Assembly: GCA_003248805.1 (NCBI GenBank)
Contig: QFQY01000011.1
Coordinates: 74,849-138,848 of the forward strand
DNA from: Chelatococcus sp.
Lineage (GTDB): Bacteria > Pseudomonadota > Alphaproteobacteria > Rhizobiales > Beijerinckiaceae
DNA length: 64,000 nucleotides
Direction: 5' to 3'
In this document: one piece after another, positions 17,923-27,413 of the stretch
Numbering within the stretch: the stretch's first letter is position 1
Layout of the letters: each line of letters begins with the position of its first letter
Made by a program: the position numbers and the translations under genes
Notes under the pieces: generated by a model
Databases searched by the model: none
What the model saw: only the letters and a program-made list of their open reading frames with translations
What the model was told of the DNA's origin: nothing

Positions 17923-18672
17923 TCACGGCTCCCGATGAACCTGGAAGCCGGCGAAGGACTGGCTGACCGGCATCAGTTCCAGCGTGTTGACGTTCACATG
18001 CGGGGGCAGCGTCGCGATCCAGAAGATCGTCTCCGCGATATCCTTCGGCTGGAGCGCGTTGGCGCCCTTGTAGAGCGCGTCATAGGCCGCCTGGTCGCCG
18101 CCGGTGCGCACCAGCGTGAACTCGCTCTCGCACAGACCGGGCTCGATGGCGGTGACGCGCACGCCCTTGCCGTGCAGGTCCGAGCGGAGGCCGAGCGAGA
18201 ACTGGCGCAGGAAGGCCTTGGTGCCACCATAGACGTTGCCGCCGGGGTAGGGGTAGTTCGCCGCGACCGAGGCGAGATTGACGATCGCGCCCTTGCGCGC
18301 GATCAGCCCCGGCAGGAGATGGTGCGTCAGCGTCACCAGCCCGGTGACGTTGGTGGCGATCATCGTCTTCCAGTCGTCGAGCTTCGCGTCCTGCGCCGGT
18401 TTCGTACCCAGCGCCAGGCCTGCATTGTTGACCAGAACGTCGATGGCCGAGAAGGGCGCCGGCAGCTCCGCGATAGCTGCCTTCATCGCGGCCTCGTCGG
18501 TGATGTCGAAGGCCGCGCCGTGGAAGGCCTCGCCGAGTTCACTCTTCAGCGCCGCGAGCCGCTCGGCCCGGCGCCCGGTTCCGACGACGCGCCAGCCGGC
18601 CTCCACGAAGCGCCTTGCCGTCGCCTCGCCGAAGCCCGCCGTCACCCCGGTGATCAGGATGGTTCCGCTCAT
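17923..18672 (-). CDS. Short-chain dehydrogenase/reductase, YdfG-like
   Basis: NAD(P)-dependent oxidoreductase of 249 residues, classical SDR. The nucleotide-binding TGVTAGFG lies at residues 8-15, then NNAG, and the catalytic Tyr-Lys as YGGTK. The C-terminal part (LPPHVNVNTLELMPVSQSFAGFQVHR) closely matches the YdfG group, which oxidises serine and related 3-hydroxy acids or reduces malonic semialdehyde. First gene of the group leading through the sulfatase to the ABC importer; 35 bases separate it from the sulfatase. Start at 18672. Actual substrate unknown. Confidence 0.9.
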   Translation of the reverse strand: MSGTILITGVTAGFGEATARRFVEAGWRVVGTGRRAERLAALKSELGEAFHGAAFDITDEAAMKAAIAELPAPFSAIDVLVNNAGLALGTKPAQDAKLDDWKTMIATNVTGLVTLTHHLLPGLIARKGAIVNLASVAANYPYPGGNVYGGTKAFLRQFSLGLRSDLHGKGVRVTAIEPGLCESEFTLVRTGGDQAAYDALYKGANALQPKDIAETIFWIATLPPHVNVNTLELMPVSQSFAGFQVHREP

Positions 18673-18901
18673 CGTCAATCGTCTCCAACTGGGGATGGCC
18701 GCCTCGGCCCCGGACGGGAGCGGCCCGGCGACAAACGGAGGTCCGCCCGCCATGGCCGTCAAGCCCCAAACCCGCAAGCAAGCGCCGCGCCGCCGCAATC
18801 CGTCCGGGCATGATTTGTGCCTGCGCGGGCGTCGTGGCCGAAGGGGGCTGGCGGGATCCGTCGCTTTCCGGGATCATGGCCGGCGGAAGAGGAGAGCGGC
18901 G

Positions 18902-20290
18902 ATGGGCTATCGTGTAGCGGCGGGGGGCGAGAGCTTCGCCTTCGCCGATCTGCGCGCGCTGATGGCGAAGGCGAGTCCGCCACGCTCCGGCGACCAGCTC
19001 GCCGGCGTCGCGGCCGGTAGCATGAAGGAGATGATGGCGGCCCGCATCGCGCTGGCCGATCTGCCGCTCCGGACCTTCCTGTCGGAGGTGCTGGTGCCCT
19101 ACGAGACCGACGAGGTGACCCGGCTCATCATCGACACGCATGACGCGGCCGCATTCTCGGTCGTCGCGAGCCTGACTGTCGGCGAATTCCGCGACTGGCT
19201 GCTCTCGGAGCGGGCGACGCCCGATGTGCTGGCGCGGATCGCGCCCGGCATCACGCCCGAGATGGCGGCGGCGGTCTCCAAGCTGATGCGCAACCAGGAT
19301 CTCATCCTGGCCGCGCGCAAATGCCGGGTCGTGACGCGCTTCCGCAACACGATCGGGCTGCCGGGCACGATGGCCGTCAGGCTGCAGCCCAACCATCCGA
19401 CCGACGATGTGGCCGGCATCCTCGCCTCGACCATCGACGGGCTGATGCATGGCTGCGGCGATGCGGTGATCGGCATCAACCCGGCCTCGGATTCGCTGCC
19501 GGTGATCGGTGATCTGCTGCGGCTGCTCGACGAGCTGATCGCGCGCTTCGACATTCCGACGCAGGCCTGCGTGCTGACCCATGTCACCTCCTCGATCGAG
19601 CTGGCGGCCAAGGGCGCGCCGATCGACCTCGTCTTCCAGTCCGTCGCCGGAACGCAGGCCGCCAACGCCTCCTTCGGCGTGACGCTGTCGCTGCTGCAGG
19701 AAGGGCTCGATGCCGGGCGCTCGCTGAAGCGCGGCACGATCGGCGACGACCTGATGTATTTCGAGACGGGGCAGGGCTCGGCGCTCTCGGCGGGGGCGCA
19801 TCACGGCGTCGACCAGCAGACGCTGGAGGCGCGCGCCTATGCCGTCTGCCGCGCCTTCTCGCCGTTGCTGGTCAACACCGTCGTCGGCTTCATCGGGCCG
19901 GAATATCTCTATGACGGCAAGCAGATCATCCGGGCGGGGCTGGAGGACCATTTCTGCGGCAAGCTGCTCGGCCTGCCGATGGGCTGCGACGTCTGCTACA
20001 CCAACCATGCCGAGGCCGATCAGGACGACATGGACAATCTGCTGACCCTGCTGGGCGCGGCGGGCGTGACCTACATCATGGGCATTCCCGGCGCCGACGA
20101 CGTCATGCTGAACTACCAGTCCACCTCCTTCCACGACCAGCTCTATATCCGCGAGGTGCTGGGCCTGAAGCGGGCGCCGGAGTTCGAGGACTGGCTGCGG
20201 CGCATGGAGATTACCGACGCGACGGGGCGCTTGCTGGACGGACGGGGCGGGCAGCGCCTGCTGGACGCGACGCTGAGCCGCGCGGCATGA
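18902..20290 (+). CDS. eutB: Ethanolamine ammonia-lyase large subunit
   Basis: Catalytic subunit of the adenosylcobalamin-dependent lyase that converts ethanolamine to acetaldehyde and ammonia. It has 462 residues, about the length of the E. coli protein, and conserved blocks such as GLPGTMAVRLQPNHPTDD, FETGQGSALSAGAHHGVDQQT and GLPMGCDVCYTNH. Start ATG at 18902 has AGGAG about ten bases upstream. eutC follows with a four-base overlap. No microcompartment or reactivase (eutA) genes are near, which fits the simple cytoplasmic version seen in many Rhizobiales. It diverges from the SDR gene across about 230 bases. Confidence 0.96.
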   Translation: MGYRVAAGGESFAFADLRALMAKASPPRSGDQLAGVAAGSMKEMMAARIALADLPLRTFLSEVLVPYETDEVTRLIIDTHDAAAFSVVASLTVGEFRDWLLSERATPDVLARIAPGITPEMAAAVSKLMRNQDLILAARKCRVVTRFRNTIGLPGTMAVRLQPNHPTDDVAGILASTIDGLMHGCGDAVIGINPASDSLPVIGDLLRLLDELIARFDIPTQACVLTHVTSSIELAAKGAPIDLVFQSVAGTQAANASFGVTLSLLQEGLDAGRSLKRGTIGDDLMYFETGQGSALSAGAHHGVDQQTLEARAYAVCRAFSPLLVNTVVGFIGPEYLYDGKQIIRAGLEDHFCGKLLGLPMGCDVCYTNHAEADQDDMDNLLTLLGAAGVTYIMGIPGADDVMLNYQSTSFHDQLYIREVLGLKRAPEFEDWLRRMEITDATGRLLDGRGGQRLLDATLSRAA

Positions 20291-21066
20291 GCGCGGACAA
20301 GCCTCCCGTCCGCGCCGCCGATCTGCGGAGTCTGACACCGGCGCGCGTGGCGCTCGGCCGCTCGGGGGCCTCGCTGCCTCTTCAGGAGGTGCTGCGTTTC
20401 GGCCTCGCCCATGCGCAGGCGCGCGACGCGGTGCACGAGCCTTTCCGGCCGGATGAGATCGAAGCCGGCCTGCGCGCGCGCGGGCTGGAGACGCTGCAGG
20501 TCGCGAGCGCGGCGACGACGCGCGCCGAGTATCTGCGCCGGCCCGATCGCGGGCGGATGCTTGCGCCCGAGAGCCGGGAGGCCCTGGCCGACCGCAAGGG
20601 CGGCTTCGATCTCGCGCTCGTCGTCGCCGACGGGCTTTCGTCGACCGCCGTCCACCGCAATGCCGTGCCTTTCGTGGGGGCACTGCTGCCGCATCTGACG
20701 CGGCTCGGGCTTTCGCTCGCGCCTGTGGTGTTGGCTTCTCAGGCGCGTGTGGCGCTCGGCGACGAGGTCGGCGCGCTGCTCGGCGCGCGGATGGTCGTCG
20801 TTCTGGTCGGGGAACGGCCCGGCCTGTCGTCGCCGGATTCGCTCGGACTCTACCTGACCTATGCGCCGCGCACCGGGCTGTCCGACGCGGACCGCAACTG
20901 CATCTCCAATGTCCGCGACGGAGGGCTCGCGCCCGCTGCCGCGGCGTTCAAGCTCGCCTGGCTGATCGCGGAAGCCTTCCGGCGTGGCCTGAGCGGCGTG
21001 GCGCTGAAGGACGAGAGCGACATCGCCGCGCTGCCCGACGCCGCCACTCCGGTCCTTCCCGGCTGA
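20287..21066 (+). CDS. eutC: Ethanolamine ammonia-lyase small subunit
   Basis: A 259-residue partner of EutB that helps bind adenosylcobalamin. Conserved parts seen include the late segment RNCISNVRDGGL and VVADGLSS. Slightly shorter at the N-terminus than the enterobacterial form (about 295), normal for this group. Start overlaps the eutB stop (ATGA), implying translational coupling. A family B repeat follows 21 bases after the stop. Confidence 0.95.
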   Translation: MSADKPPVRAADLRSLTPARVALGRSGASLPLQEVLRFGLAHAQARDAVHEPFRPDEIEAGLRARGLETLQVASAATTRAEYLRRPDRGRMLAPESREALADRKGGFDLALVVADGLSSTAVHRNAVPFVGALLPHLTRLGLSLAPVVLASQARVALGDEVGALLGARMVVVLVGERPGLSSPDSLGLYLTYAPRTGLSDADRNCISNVRDGGLAPAAAAFKLAWLIAEAFRRGLSGVALKDESDIAALPDAATPVLPG

Positions 21067-21087
21067 GAGGCCGTTTGGACACTCCTT

Positions 21088-21209
21088 CAGCCCTCATCCT
21101 GAGGAGCCATTCCGTCAGGAATGGCGTCTCGAAGGAGGCTTCAGGAGGCTCCGGAACCAGCTGGACCATCCTTCGAGACGCCGCTTTGCGGCTCCTCAGG
21201 ATGAGGGCT
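21088..21209. repeat. Interspersed inverted repeat, family B, copy 2
   Basis: Same element as 14909-15032: the ends CAGCCCTCATCCTGAGGAGC and GGCTCCTCAGGATGAGGGCT are inverted copies, with CGTCTCGAAGGA and TCCTTCGAGACG blocks inside. It lies between the convergent eutC and aldehyde dehydrogenase genes and may serve as a shared transcription end. Confidence 0.85.
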
Positions 21210-21253
21210 CGCAGTGTCGAACGGGCTCCGAGAGGGGATGGTCGCTCCTGTGA

Positions 21254-22636
21254 CTATCCCTTCTTCAACAGGATCATCTTCTCCTGCGTCATGTCGCGCA
21301 TGGTGTAGGGGATGCCGCCGGTGCCGTAGCCGGATTCGCGCCGGCCGGCGAAGGGCATCCAGTCCGTGCGGAAGGCGGTCGTGTCGTTGATCATCACCGC
21401 CGAGGCGTCGAGCCTGTCGGCCGCGCGCATCGCCACCGAGATGTCCTGCGCGAAGACGCTGGCCTGGAAGGCGACGGGCAGCGCATTCGCCTGTGCGATC
21501 GCCGCGTCGAGATCCCGGTAGGGGTAGACGCAGACGACCGGGCCGAAGACCTCGAGCTGCGAGACCTTCGCATCCGGCGGCGGGTCGATCAGCACGGTCG
21601 GCTCCAGCGTGGTCGGCGACAGGCGCCTGCCGCCGCCGGCGAGCCTGGCGCCCCCCTTCACCGCTTCCTCGATCCAGGATGCGACGCGGTCGGCCTCCTT
21701 CGGCAGGATCAGCGGGCCGACCTCGGTGTCCTTCAGCGTCGGATCGCCGACCTTGAGCTTCGCGACGCGCGCGACCAGCCGCTCGGTGAAATCGGCGGCG
21801 ATGTCCTGATGCACGAAGATGCGCTGCGTCGACACGCAGACCTGCCCGGCGTGGTAGTAGCCGCCCTTCACGATCGGCTCGACGATCTTGTCGAGATCGG
21901 CGCTGCGGTCGACGATGGCCGGCGCCGCTCCGCCATGCTCCAGAGCCGAGCGCGCGCCATGGGCGAGCTTCGCATGCAGCGACCAGCCGACCCTGGCCGA
22001 GCCGATGAAGCTCAGGAAGGCGATGCGCTTGTCCGTGACCAGCTTCTCGGCGAGCTCGTTGCTCTCCGGGATGAAGGTCTGGCACCAGGGCTCGGGCAGC
22101 CCGGCCTCGTGGACGAGGTCGACGAAGTCGCGGCAGGAGAGCGGCGTCGTGCTCGCCGGCTTGACGATGACCGGGCAGCCGACCGCGATGGCCGGCGCGA
22201 CCTGATGCACGATCAGGTTCAGCGGGTGGTTGAAGGCCGAGATCGCCGCGACGACCCCGATGGGCTCCTTGGTGGTGAAGGCCCAGCGGTCGGCGGCCGC
22301 CGCCGAGAGCCCCATCGGGATCTCGCGGCCGGCAAGGTTGCGCAGCTCGTCGGCGGCGTTGCGCACGCCGTCGATGGCGCGCGTCGTCTCGACGATGGCG
22401 TCGGGCAGCGGCTTGCCGCCCTCCCGCGCGATCTGCATGGCGAAATGATCGCGCCTGGCCTCCAGCAGCGTCGCGAGCTTGCGCAGGATCGCCATGCGCT
22501 CATGCGGCTTCAGCCAGCCGTCGCGGTTGCGGAAGGCGCGCTCGGCCGCCTTCAACTTGGCTTCGAGCGCGGCCGCGTCGTCGGTCGCGATGGTGGTGAT
22601 CGGCGTCCTGTCGAACGCCTGGACGACTTCCAGCAT
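21254..22636 (-). CDS. NAD(P)-dependent aldehyde dehydrogenase
   Basis: A 460-residue ALDH superfamily enzyme. The general-base glutamate is Glu233 (SALEHGG) and the catalytic cysteine is Cys267 (GQVCVSTQRIF), with the cofactor fold including NHPLNL and KPASTTPL. It resembles the group annotated as phosphonoacetaldehyde, sulfolactaldehyde or aryl aldehyde dehydrogenases rather than ExaC or AldB, so acetaldehyde is a possible but unproven substrate. It follows the broken acetolactate-synthase-like gene by 13 bases on the same strand, so the two were one operon. Ends convergently with eutC. Confidence 0.92.
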   Translation of the reverse strand: MLEVVQAFDRTPITTIATDDAAALEAKLKAAERAFRNRDGWLKPHERMAILRKLATLLEARRDHFAMQIAREGGKPLPDAIVETTRAIDGVRNAADELRNLAGREIPMGLSAAAADRWAFTTKEPIGVVAAISAFNHPLNLIVHQVAPAIAVGCPVIVKPASTTPLSCRDFVDLVHEAGLPEPWCQTFIPESNELAEKLVTDKRIAFLSFIGSARVGWSLHAKLAHGARSALEHGGAAPAIVDRSADLDKIVEPIVKGGYYHAGQVCVSTQRIFVHQDIAADFTERLVARVAKLKVGDPTLKDTEVGPLILPKEADRVASWIEEAVKGGARLAGGGRRLSPTTLEPTVLIDPPPDAKVSQLEVFGPVVCVYPYRDLDAAIAQANALPVAFQASVFAQDISVAMRAADRLDASAVMINDTTAFRTDWMPFAGRRESGYGTGGIPYTMRDMTQEKMILLKKG

Positions 22637-22649
22637 GGTCTGTCTCCAC

Positions 22650-24265
22650 TCACGCGAGCGTGACGTCGGGGTTGCGGTTGCGCAGCTCCTCGACCAGCAC
22701 CCGCGTGTTCTCGGAATAGTCGATGGGCACCTCGACGAGGTGGACGCCGCCGCCGGCGAAAGCGGCTTCGAGCGTCGGCACCAGCGCCTCGGCGGAGGTC
22801 ACGCGCGTGCCCTTCGCGCCATAGGATTCGGCGTAGCGCACGAAATCGGGGTTGCCGAAGCTCATGCCGAAATCCGGGAAGCCGTCGACCGCCTGCTTCC
22901 AGCGGATCATGCCATAGGCGCCGTCGTTGAGGATGAGGACGACGAGGTTCAGGCCCAGCCGGACGGCGGTTTCCATCTCCTGCGAGTTCATCATGAAGCC
23001 GCCGTCGCCGCACACCGCCATGACGCGCCGCCCGGGATGGAGGATCGCCGCCATCATGGCCGAGGGCAGGCCCGCGCCCATCGTCGCCAGCGCGTTGTCG
23101 AGCAGCAGCGTGTTGGCGACATGGGTGCGGTAGTTCCGCGCGAACCAGATCTTGTACATGCCGTTGTCGAGGCGAGACGCTGCGGCGTCACCGGGAAACG
23201 GTCCTCCTCGGCGCGGTCGTTGATGCGCGCGAGGATTGTCTGGCGCAGCTCCAGCATCTGCGTCTGCTCGTCGAGCTTGCCGCCGAGCCTGTCGGCCAGC
23301 GCGGTGACGGTCGCGCCGATGTCGCCCAGCACCTCGGCGTCGGGATGGTAGACCTGCTCGACGCTGGCCGACTGGTAGCCGATATGGATGACCTTCGGCC
23401 CGCCGGCGCTCTGCATCAGGAAGGGCGGCTTCTCCACCGTGTCGTGGCCGATGGCGACGATGAGATCGGCCAGCGCCACGGCCTCGTGGACATAGTCGCG
23501 CTCCGAGAGGGCGGCCGTGCCCATGTAGAGGTTGGAGCCGCCGGTGACCGCGCCCTTGCCCATCTGCGTGTTGAAGAAGGGCAACCCCGTGCGCCGGACG
23601 AAGGAGGACAGCGCCTCGACCAGACGCGGCCGGTTGCCGGCGGCACCGATCATCACCAGCGGACGCCTCGCGGCGAGGATCATCTGGGCCGCGCGGTCGA
23701 GCGCCGCCGGCGCGGCGACCGGCAGGTCGATGGGGTGGACCGGGATCAGCGGCACCGCACCGTCGACCTCCTCGCCCGCAACATCCTCGGGCAGTTCGAG
23801 ATGGACGGGCCCTGGCCGCTCCTCCATCGCCACGCGGAAGGCGTCGCGCACCATCGCGGGAATGCTGGCGGGGCTGACGATCTGGCGCGTCATCTTGGTC
23901 AGCGGCTTCATCGAGGCGACGACGTCGACGATCTGGAAGCGCGCCTGCCGCGCGGTCATGATCGCCTTCTGGCCGGTGATCAGGATCATCGGCATGGCGC
24001 CGAGATGGGCGTAGGCGGCGCCGGTCGAGAAGTTCAGCGCGCCGGGACCCAGCGTCGCGATGCAGACGCCGGGCCTGCCGGTCAGCCGGCCATGCGTCGC
24101 CGCCATGAAGGCCGCGGCCTGCTCGTGCCGGGTCAGGACGAGCTCGATCGAGGAGTTGCGCAGCGACTCGACGACGTCGAGGTTTTCCTCGCCCGGCACG
24201 CCGAAGATGCGGTCGACGCCCTCGTTTTCGAGTGCGGCGACGAGAATGTCCGAGCCCTTGGTCAT
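22650..24265 (-). pseudogene. Acetolactate-synthase-like ThDP enzyme, frameshifted with a short internal deletion
   Basis: The first about 375 codons read as a thiamine-diphosphate enzyme of the acetolactate synthase large-subunit type, with the N-terminal ThDP-binding glutamate region (FGVPGEENLDV) and the central domain. Near 23180-23190 the frame breaks. The rest continues in another frame from DNGMYKIWFARNY to the end, including the ThDP motif GDGGFMMNSQE with NDGAYGM. In intact relatives roughly 15-20 residues separate PQRL from LDNGMYK; here they are joined almost directly. A small out-of-frame deletion, rather than a single-base error, is therefore likely. The product would stop after about 403 residues, lacking the cofactor pyrophosphate site. 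Assembly error remains possible. Confidence 0.8.
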
Positions 24266-24475
24266 CGTGCGTCGCCTTTCCTGTGCCGCTGATGGTCAGA
24301 TGGGGGCAGGCTGCCACAGGCGAAAGGTCACTTCCATGTCCGAGGCGCAGGGCCGGGCTGCCGGGCGGCGGCGCCTTTGCCGCAGGGGCACCGGCAAGCC
24401 TCATCCGGCCATGCGCGCAGGCGGCTCGCAAAGCCGGCGGTTTCGTGCATCATCGCCCGATCCAGGGAGCCCATC

Positions 24476-26887
24476 ATGAGTCAGAACGACCGTTCCGCCG
24501 ATCCGCGCCTGCCCATTCTCGCCGAGCTCGAAAAGAAGATCCTCTGGCTCGCCTCATGGACGGTCCACAACGCCAACCACATCCGCCCCAACGAGGACGG
24601 GATGAAGGTTGGCGGGCATCAGGCGTCCTCGGCCTCGCTCGCGACGATCATGACGGCGCTCTACATGGCGGCGCTGCGCCCGCAGGATCGGGTGGCGGTG
24701 AAGCCGCACGCCTCGCCGATCTTCCACGCGATCAACTACCTGATGGGGCTCCAGACCCGCGAGAAGCTGGAGAATTTCCGGGGCTACAAGGGCGCGCAGA
24801 GCTATCCCTCGCGGACCAAGGACATCGACGACGTCGATTTCTCGACCGGCTCGGTGGGCCTGGGCGTCGCGCAGACGCTCTTCTCCTCGCTGACTCAGGA
24901 CTATGTGAAGGCGCATGGCTGGGCGAAGGACCGGGCCGAGGGCCGCATGGTCTCGCTGATCGGCGACGCGGAGCTCGACGAGGGCAACATCTTCGAGGCC
25001 CTGATGGAGGGCTGGAAGCACGGCCTGCGCAACACCTGGTGGGTGATCGACTACAACCGCCAGTCGCTCGACGCGGTGATCCGCGAAGGGCTCTACGACC
25101 GCTTCGAGACGATGTTCCGCAATTTCGGCTGGGATGTCGTAACGCTGAAATACGGCTCGCTCCAGCAGGCGGCCTTCAAGGAAAAGGGCGGCGAGCGCCT
25201 CAAGGCCTGGATCGATTCCTGCCCGAACCAGCTCTATTCGGCGCTGACCTTCCAGGGCGGGGCCGCCTGGCGCAAGCGCCTGATGGACGATCTCGGCGAT
25301 CAGGGGGCGGTGACGACGCTGATCGAGAAGCGCTCCGACGCAGAGCTCTCGCGGCTGATGTGCAATCTCGGCGGCCACGACCTGCCCTCGATCCTCGAGG
25401 CGTTCGAGGCGATCGACCATGACCGGCCGGTCTGCTTCCTCGCCTATACGGTCAAGGGCTTCGGTCTGCCGCTCGCCGGGCACAAGGACAACCATGCCGG
25501 GCTGATGACCAAGGAGCAGATGGAGGGTTTCAGGGCCGCCAATCGCGTCCGCCCCGGCCATGAATGGGACCTGTTCGAGGGGCTTTCCCTGCCGGAAGAC
25601 GAGCTCCGCGCCTTCCTCGGCACGGTGCCGTTCTTCTCCGAGGGCCGCCGTCGCCTCGACGCGGCGAAGCTGCCGGTCCCCGAAAGGCTGGAGGCCGGCA
25701 TCCAGCCGGTGATGTCGACGCAAATGGGCTTCGGCAAGGTTCTGGACGAGCTCGCCAAGCTCGGCGGGCCGCTGGCCGACCGCATCGTGACCACGGCGCC
25801 CGACGTCACGGTGTCGACCAATCTCGGGCCCTGGGTGAACCGGCGCGGCCTCTTCGCCAAGGCCTCCATGGCCGACACCTTCAAGGACGAGCGCATCCCC
25901 TCGATGCAGAAATGGGAGTTCTCGCCCAAAGGCCAGCATGTCGAACTCGGCATCGCGGAGATGAACCTGTTCATCAATCTCTCGGCGCTGGGCTTGTCGC
26001 ACGCCATCTTCGGCGAGCGGCTGATCCCGATCGGCACGCTCTACGACCCGTTCATCTCGCGTGGGCTCGATGCGCTGAACTATGCCTGCTACCAGGATGC
26101 GCGCTTCATGGTGGTGGCGACGCCGTCCGGCACCACGCTCGCGCCCGAGGGCGGGGCGCATCAGTCGATCGCGACGCCGCTGATCGGCATGAGCCAGGAC
26201 GGCCTGTGCGCCTTCGAGCCCGCCTTCGTCGACGAGCTTTCGGTGATGATGCGCTGGTCCTTCGACTACATGCAGCGGGACGGCGAGGGCGACCCCGACG
26301 AGCGCAACTGGCTGCGCGACGAGACCGGCGGCTCGGTCTATCTCAGGCTCTCGACCCGGCAGCTCGAGCAGCCGCAGCGGACGATGAGCGCCGAGCTCGA
26401 AAGCGACATCATCGACGGCGCCTACTGGCTGCGGAAGCCGGGGCCGAATGCGTCGGTCGTCATCGCCTATATGGGCGCCGTGGCGCCGGAGGCGATCGAG
26501 GCGGTCGGCCTGCTGTCGGAAGATCGCCGCGATGTCGGGCTGCTCGCCATCACCTCGGCCGACCGGCTCAATGCCGGCTGGCAGGCGGCGGAGCGGGCGC
26601 GCCAGCGCGGCAACCACCGGGCGCAGAGCCATATCGAACGGCTGCTCGCGCCGCTCTCGCGCGATTGCGGCATCGTCTCGGTGCTGGACGGGCACCCGGC
26701 GACGCTGGCCTGGCTCGGCAGCGTGCACGGCCACCGGCAGAAGGCGCTGGGCGTCGAGCACTTCGGCCAGACCGGCACGGTGGCCGATCTCTACCGGCAC
26801 TACGGGATCGACGCCAACGCCATCGTCCACGCCGCGCAGGCGGCGGCTCCCGGACGGCCGGTGCGCTATCTGAAGGCGCTGCCGTAA
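24476..26887 (+). CDS. Transketolase-like/pyruvate dehydrogenase E1 (AceE-type) homologue
   Basis: An 803-residue ThDP enzyme with the fused two-domain architecture of homodimeric E1 (AceE) and transketolases. The ThDP motif is GDAELDEGN, about 28 residues before the closing YNRQSLD. The pyrimidine-binding domain lies in the second half (VELGIAEMNLFINLSALG) and a transketolase C-terminal domain ends the protein. It is shorter than E. coli AceE (887) and there are no E2 or E3 genes nearby, so it may act alone as an oxo-acid or sugar-phosphate enzyme. Start ATG at 24476 is preceded by AGGGAG. Diverges from the broken acetolactate-synthase-like gene across 210 bases. Confidence 0.85.
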   Translation: MSQNDRSADPRLPILAELEKKILWLASWTVHNANHIRPNEDGMKVGGHQASSASLATIMTALYMAALRPQDRVAVKPHASPIFHAINYLMGLQTREKLENFRGYKGAQSYPSRTKDIDDVDFSTGSVGLGVAQTLFSSLTQDYVKAHGWAKDRAEGRMVSLIGDAELDEGNIFEALMEGWKHGLRNTWWVIDYNRQSLDAVIREGLYDRFETMFRNFGWDVVTLKYGSLQQAAFKEKGGERLKAWIDSCPNQLYSALTFQGGAAWRKRLMDDLGDQGAVTTLIEKRSDAELSRLMCNLGGHDLPSILEAFEAIDHDRPVCFLAYTVKGFGLPLAGHKDNHAGLMTKEQMEGFRAANRVRPGHEWDLFEGLSLPEDELRAFLGTVPFFSEGRRRLDAAKLPVPERLEAGIQPVMSTQMGFGKVLDELAKLGGPLADRIVTTAPDVTVSTNLGPWVNRRGLFAKASMADTFKDERIPSMQKWEFSPKGQHVELGIAEMNLFINLSALGLSHAIFGERLIPIGTLYDPFISRGLDALNYACYQDARFMVVATPSGTTLAPEGGAHQSIATPLIGMSQDGLCAFEPAFVDELSVMMRWSFDYMQRDGEGDPDERNWLRDETGGSVYLRLSTRQLEQPQRTMSAELESDIIDGAYWLRKPGPNASVVIAYMGAVAPEAIEAVGLLSEDRRDVGLLAITSADRLNAGWQAAERARQRGNHRAQSHIERLLAPLSRDCGIVSVLDGHPATLAWLGSVHGHRQKALGVEHFGQTGTVADLYRHYGIDANAIVHAAQAAAPGRPVRYLKALP

Positions 26888-26895
26888 GGCCCATT

Positions 26896-26978
26896 CGTCA
26901 TGGTCGGGCTTGTCCCGACCATCCCTGAAACCAGAATGCTCTGGTCATGAGGTGCTCGGGTCAAGCCCGAGCATGACG
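26896..26978. repeat. Interspersed repeat, family A, copy 2
   Basis: Begins CGTCATGGTCGGGC and ends GCCCGAGCATGACG, each end forming a hairpin (GGTCGGG/CCCGACC and GCTCGGG/CCCGAGC). It occupies nearly the whole gap between the convergent AceE-like gene and the small secreted protein gene. Same family as 6072-6177 and 61035-61131. Confidence 0.82.
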
Positions 26979-26991
26979 GCCGTTCTTCGGC

Positions 26992-27297
26992 TCAGAAGCG
27001 CGGCGTCGAGAAGGTGTTGGCGAAGGGGTTGACGCCGGCGCCGATGCGGGAAGGCAGGGTGCCTTCGCCGTAAAGCTCGGCGCTGCTGGCATAGACCGGC
27101 GTCGCGGTGAACTGCTGTGTCGCGTAGCGGTTCAGCGAGCCGACCGGGACGACATTGCCCATGTCGAAATAGCTGCGCTTCTGGACGGTGATGCGCAGCG
27201 GGCCGCGGCGGCTCTGCGCTTCAGCGATGCTGACCATCACGGTCGAGGCGGCCGTCGCGACGGCGAGGACGGCTGCAAGACGCTTGAGCGAGCCCAT
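26992..27297 (-). CDS. Small secreted protein of unknown function
   Basis: A 101-residue protein with a clear signal peptide (MGSLKRLAAVLAVATAAST followed by an AEA cleavage site near residue 27). The mature part is about 75 residues, including ITVQKRSYFDMGNVVPVG and ending in NPFANTFSTPRF. No recognised domain. The frame is open upstream, but ATG at 27297 starts the signal sequence exactly. It is downstream of the 27414-28577 gene on the same strand, with an AT-richer gap of about 115 bases. Confidence 0.7.
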   Translation of the reverse strand: MGSLKRLAAVLAVATAASTVMVSIAEAQSRRGPLRITVQKRSYFDMGNVVPVGSLNRYATQQFTATPVYASSAELYGEGTLPSRIGAGVNPFANTFSTPRF

Positions 27298-27413
27298 GGC
27301 TGCGGTACTCCGGGAAAGCGACGACCTACGGGATGTAAGTCGTGAACACACAGGGTTAAAGCCTAACCCAGCATCGTTAACGATTTTATTAGCACGCCGC
27401 GCGGCGCAGGCCT

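Noticed and set aside
27298..27413. AT-rich gap with TTAA motifs that could be a CtrA site
   Set aside because: The spacing and second half do not match TTAA-N7-TTAA; more simply a promoter region for the small secreted protein.
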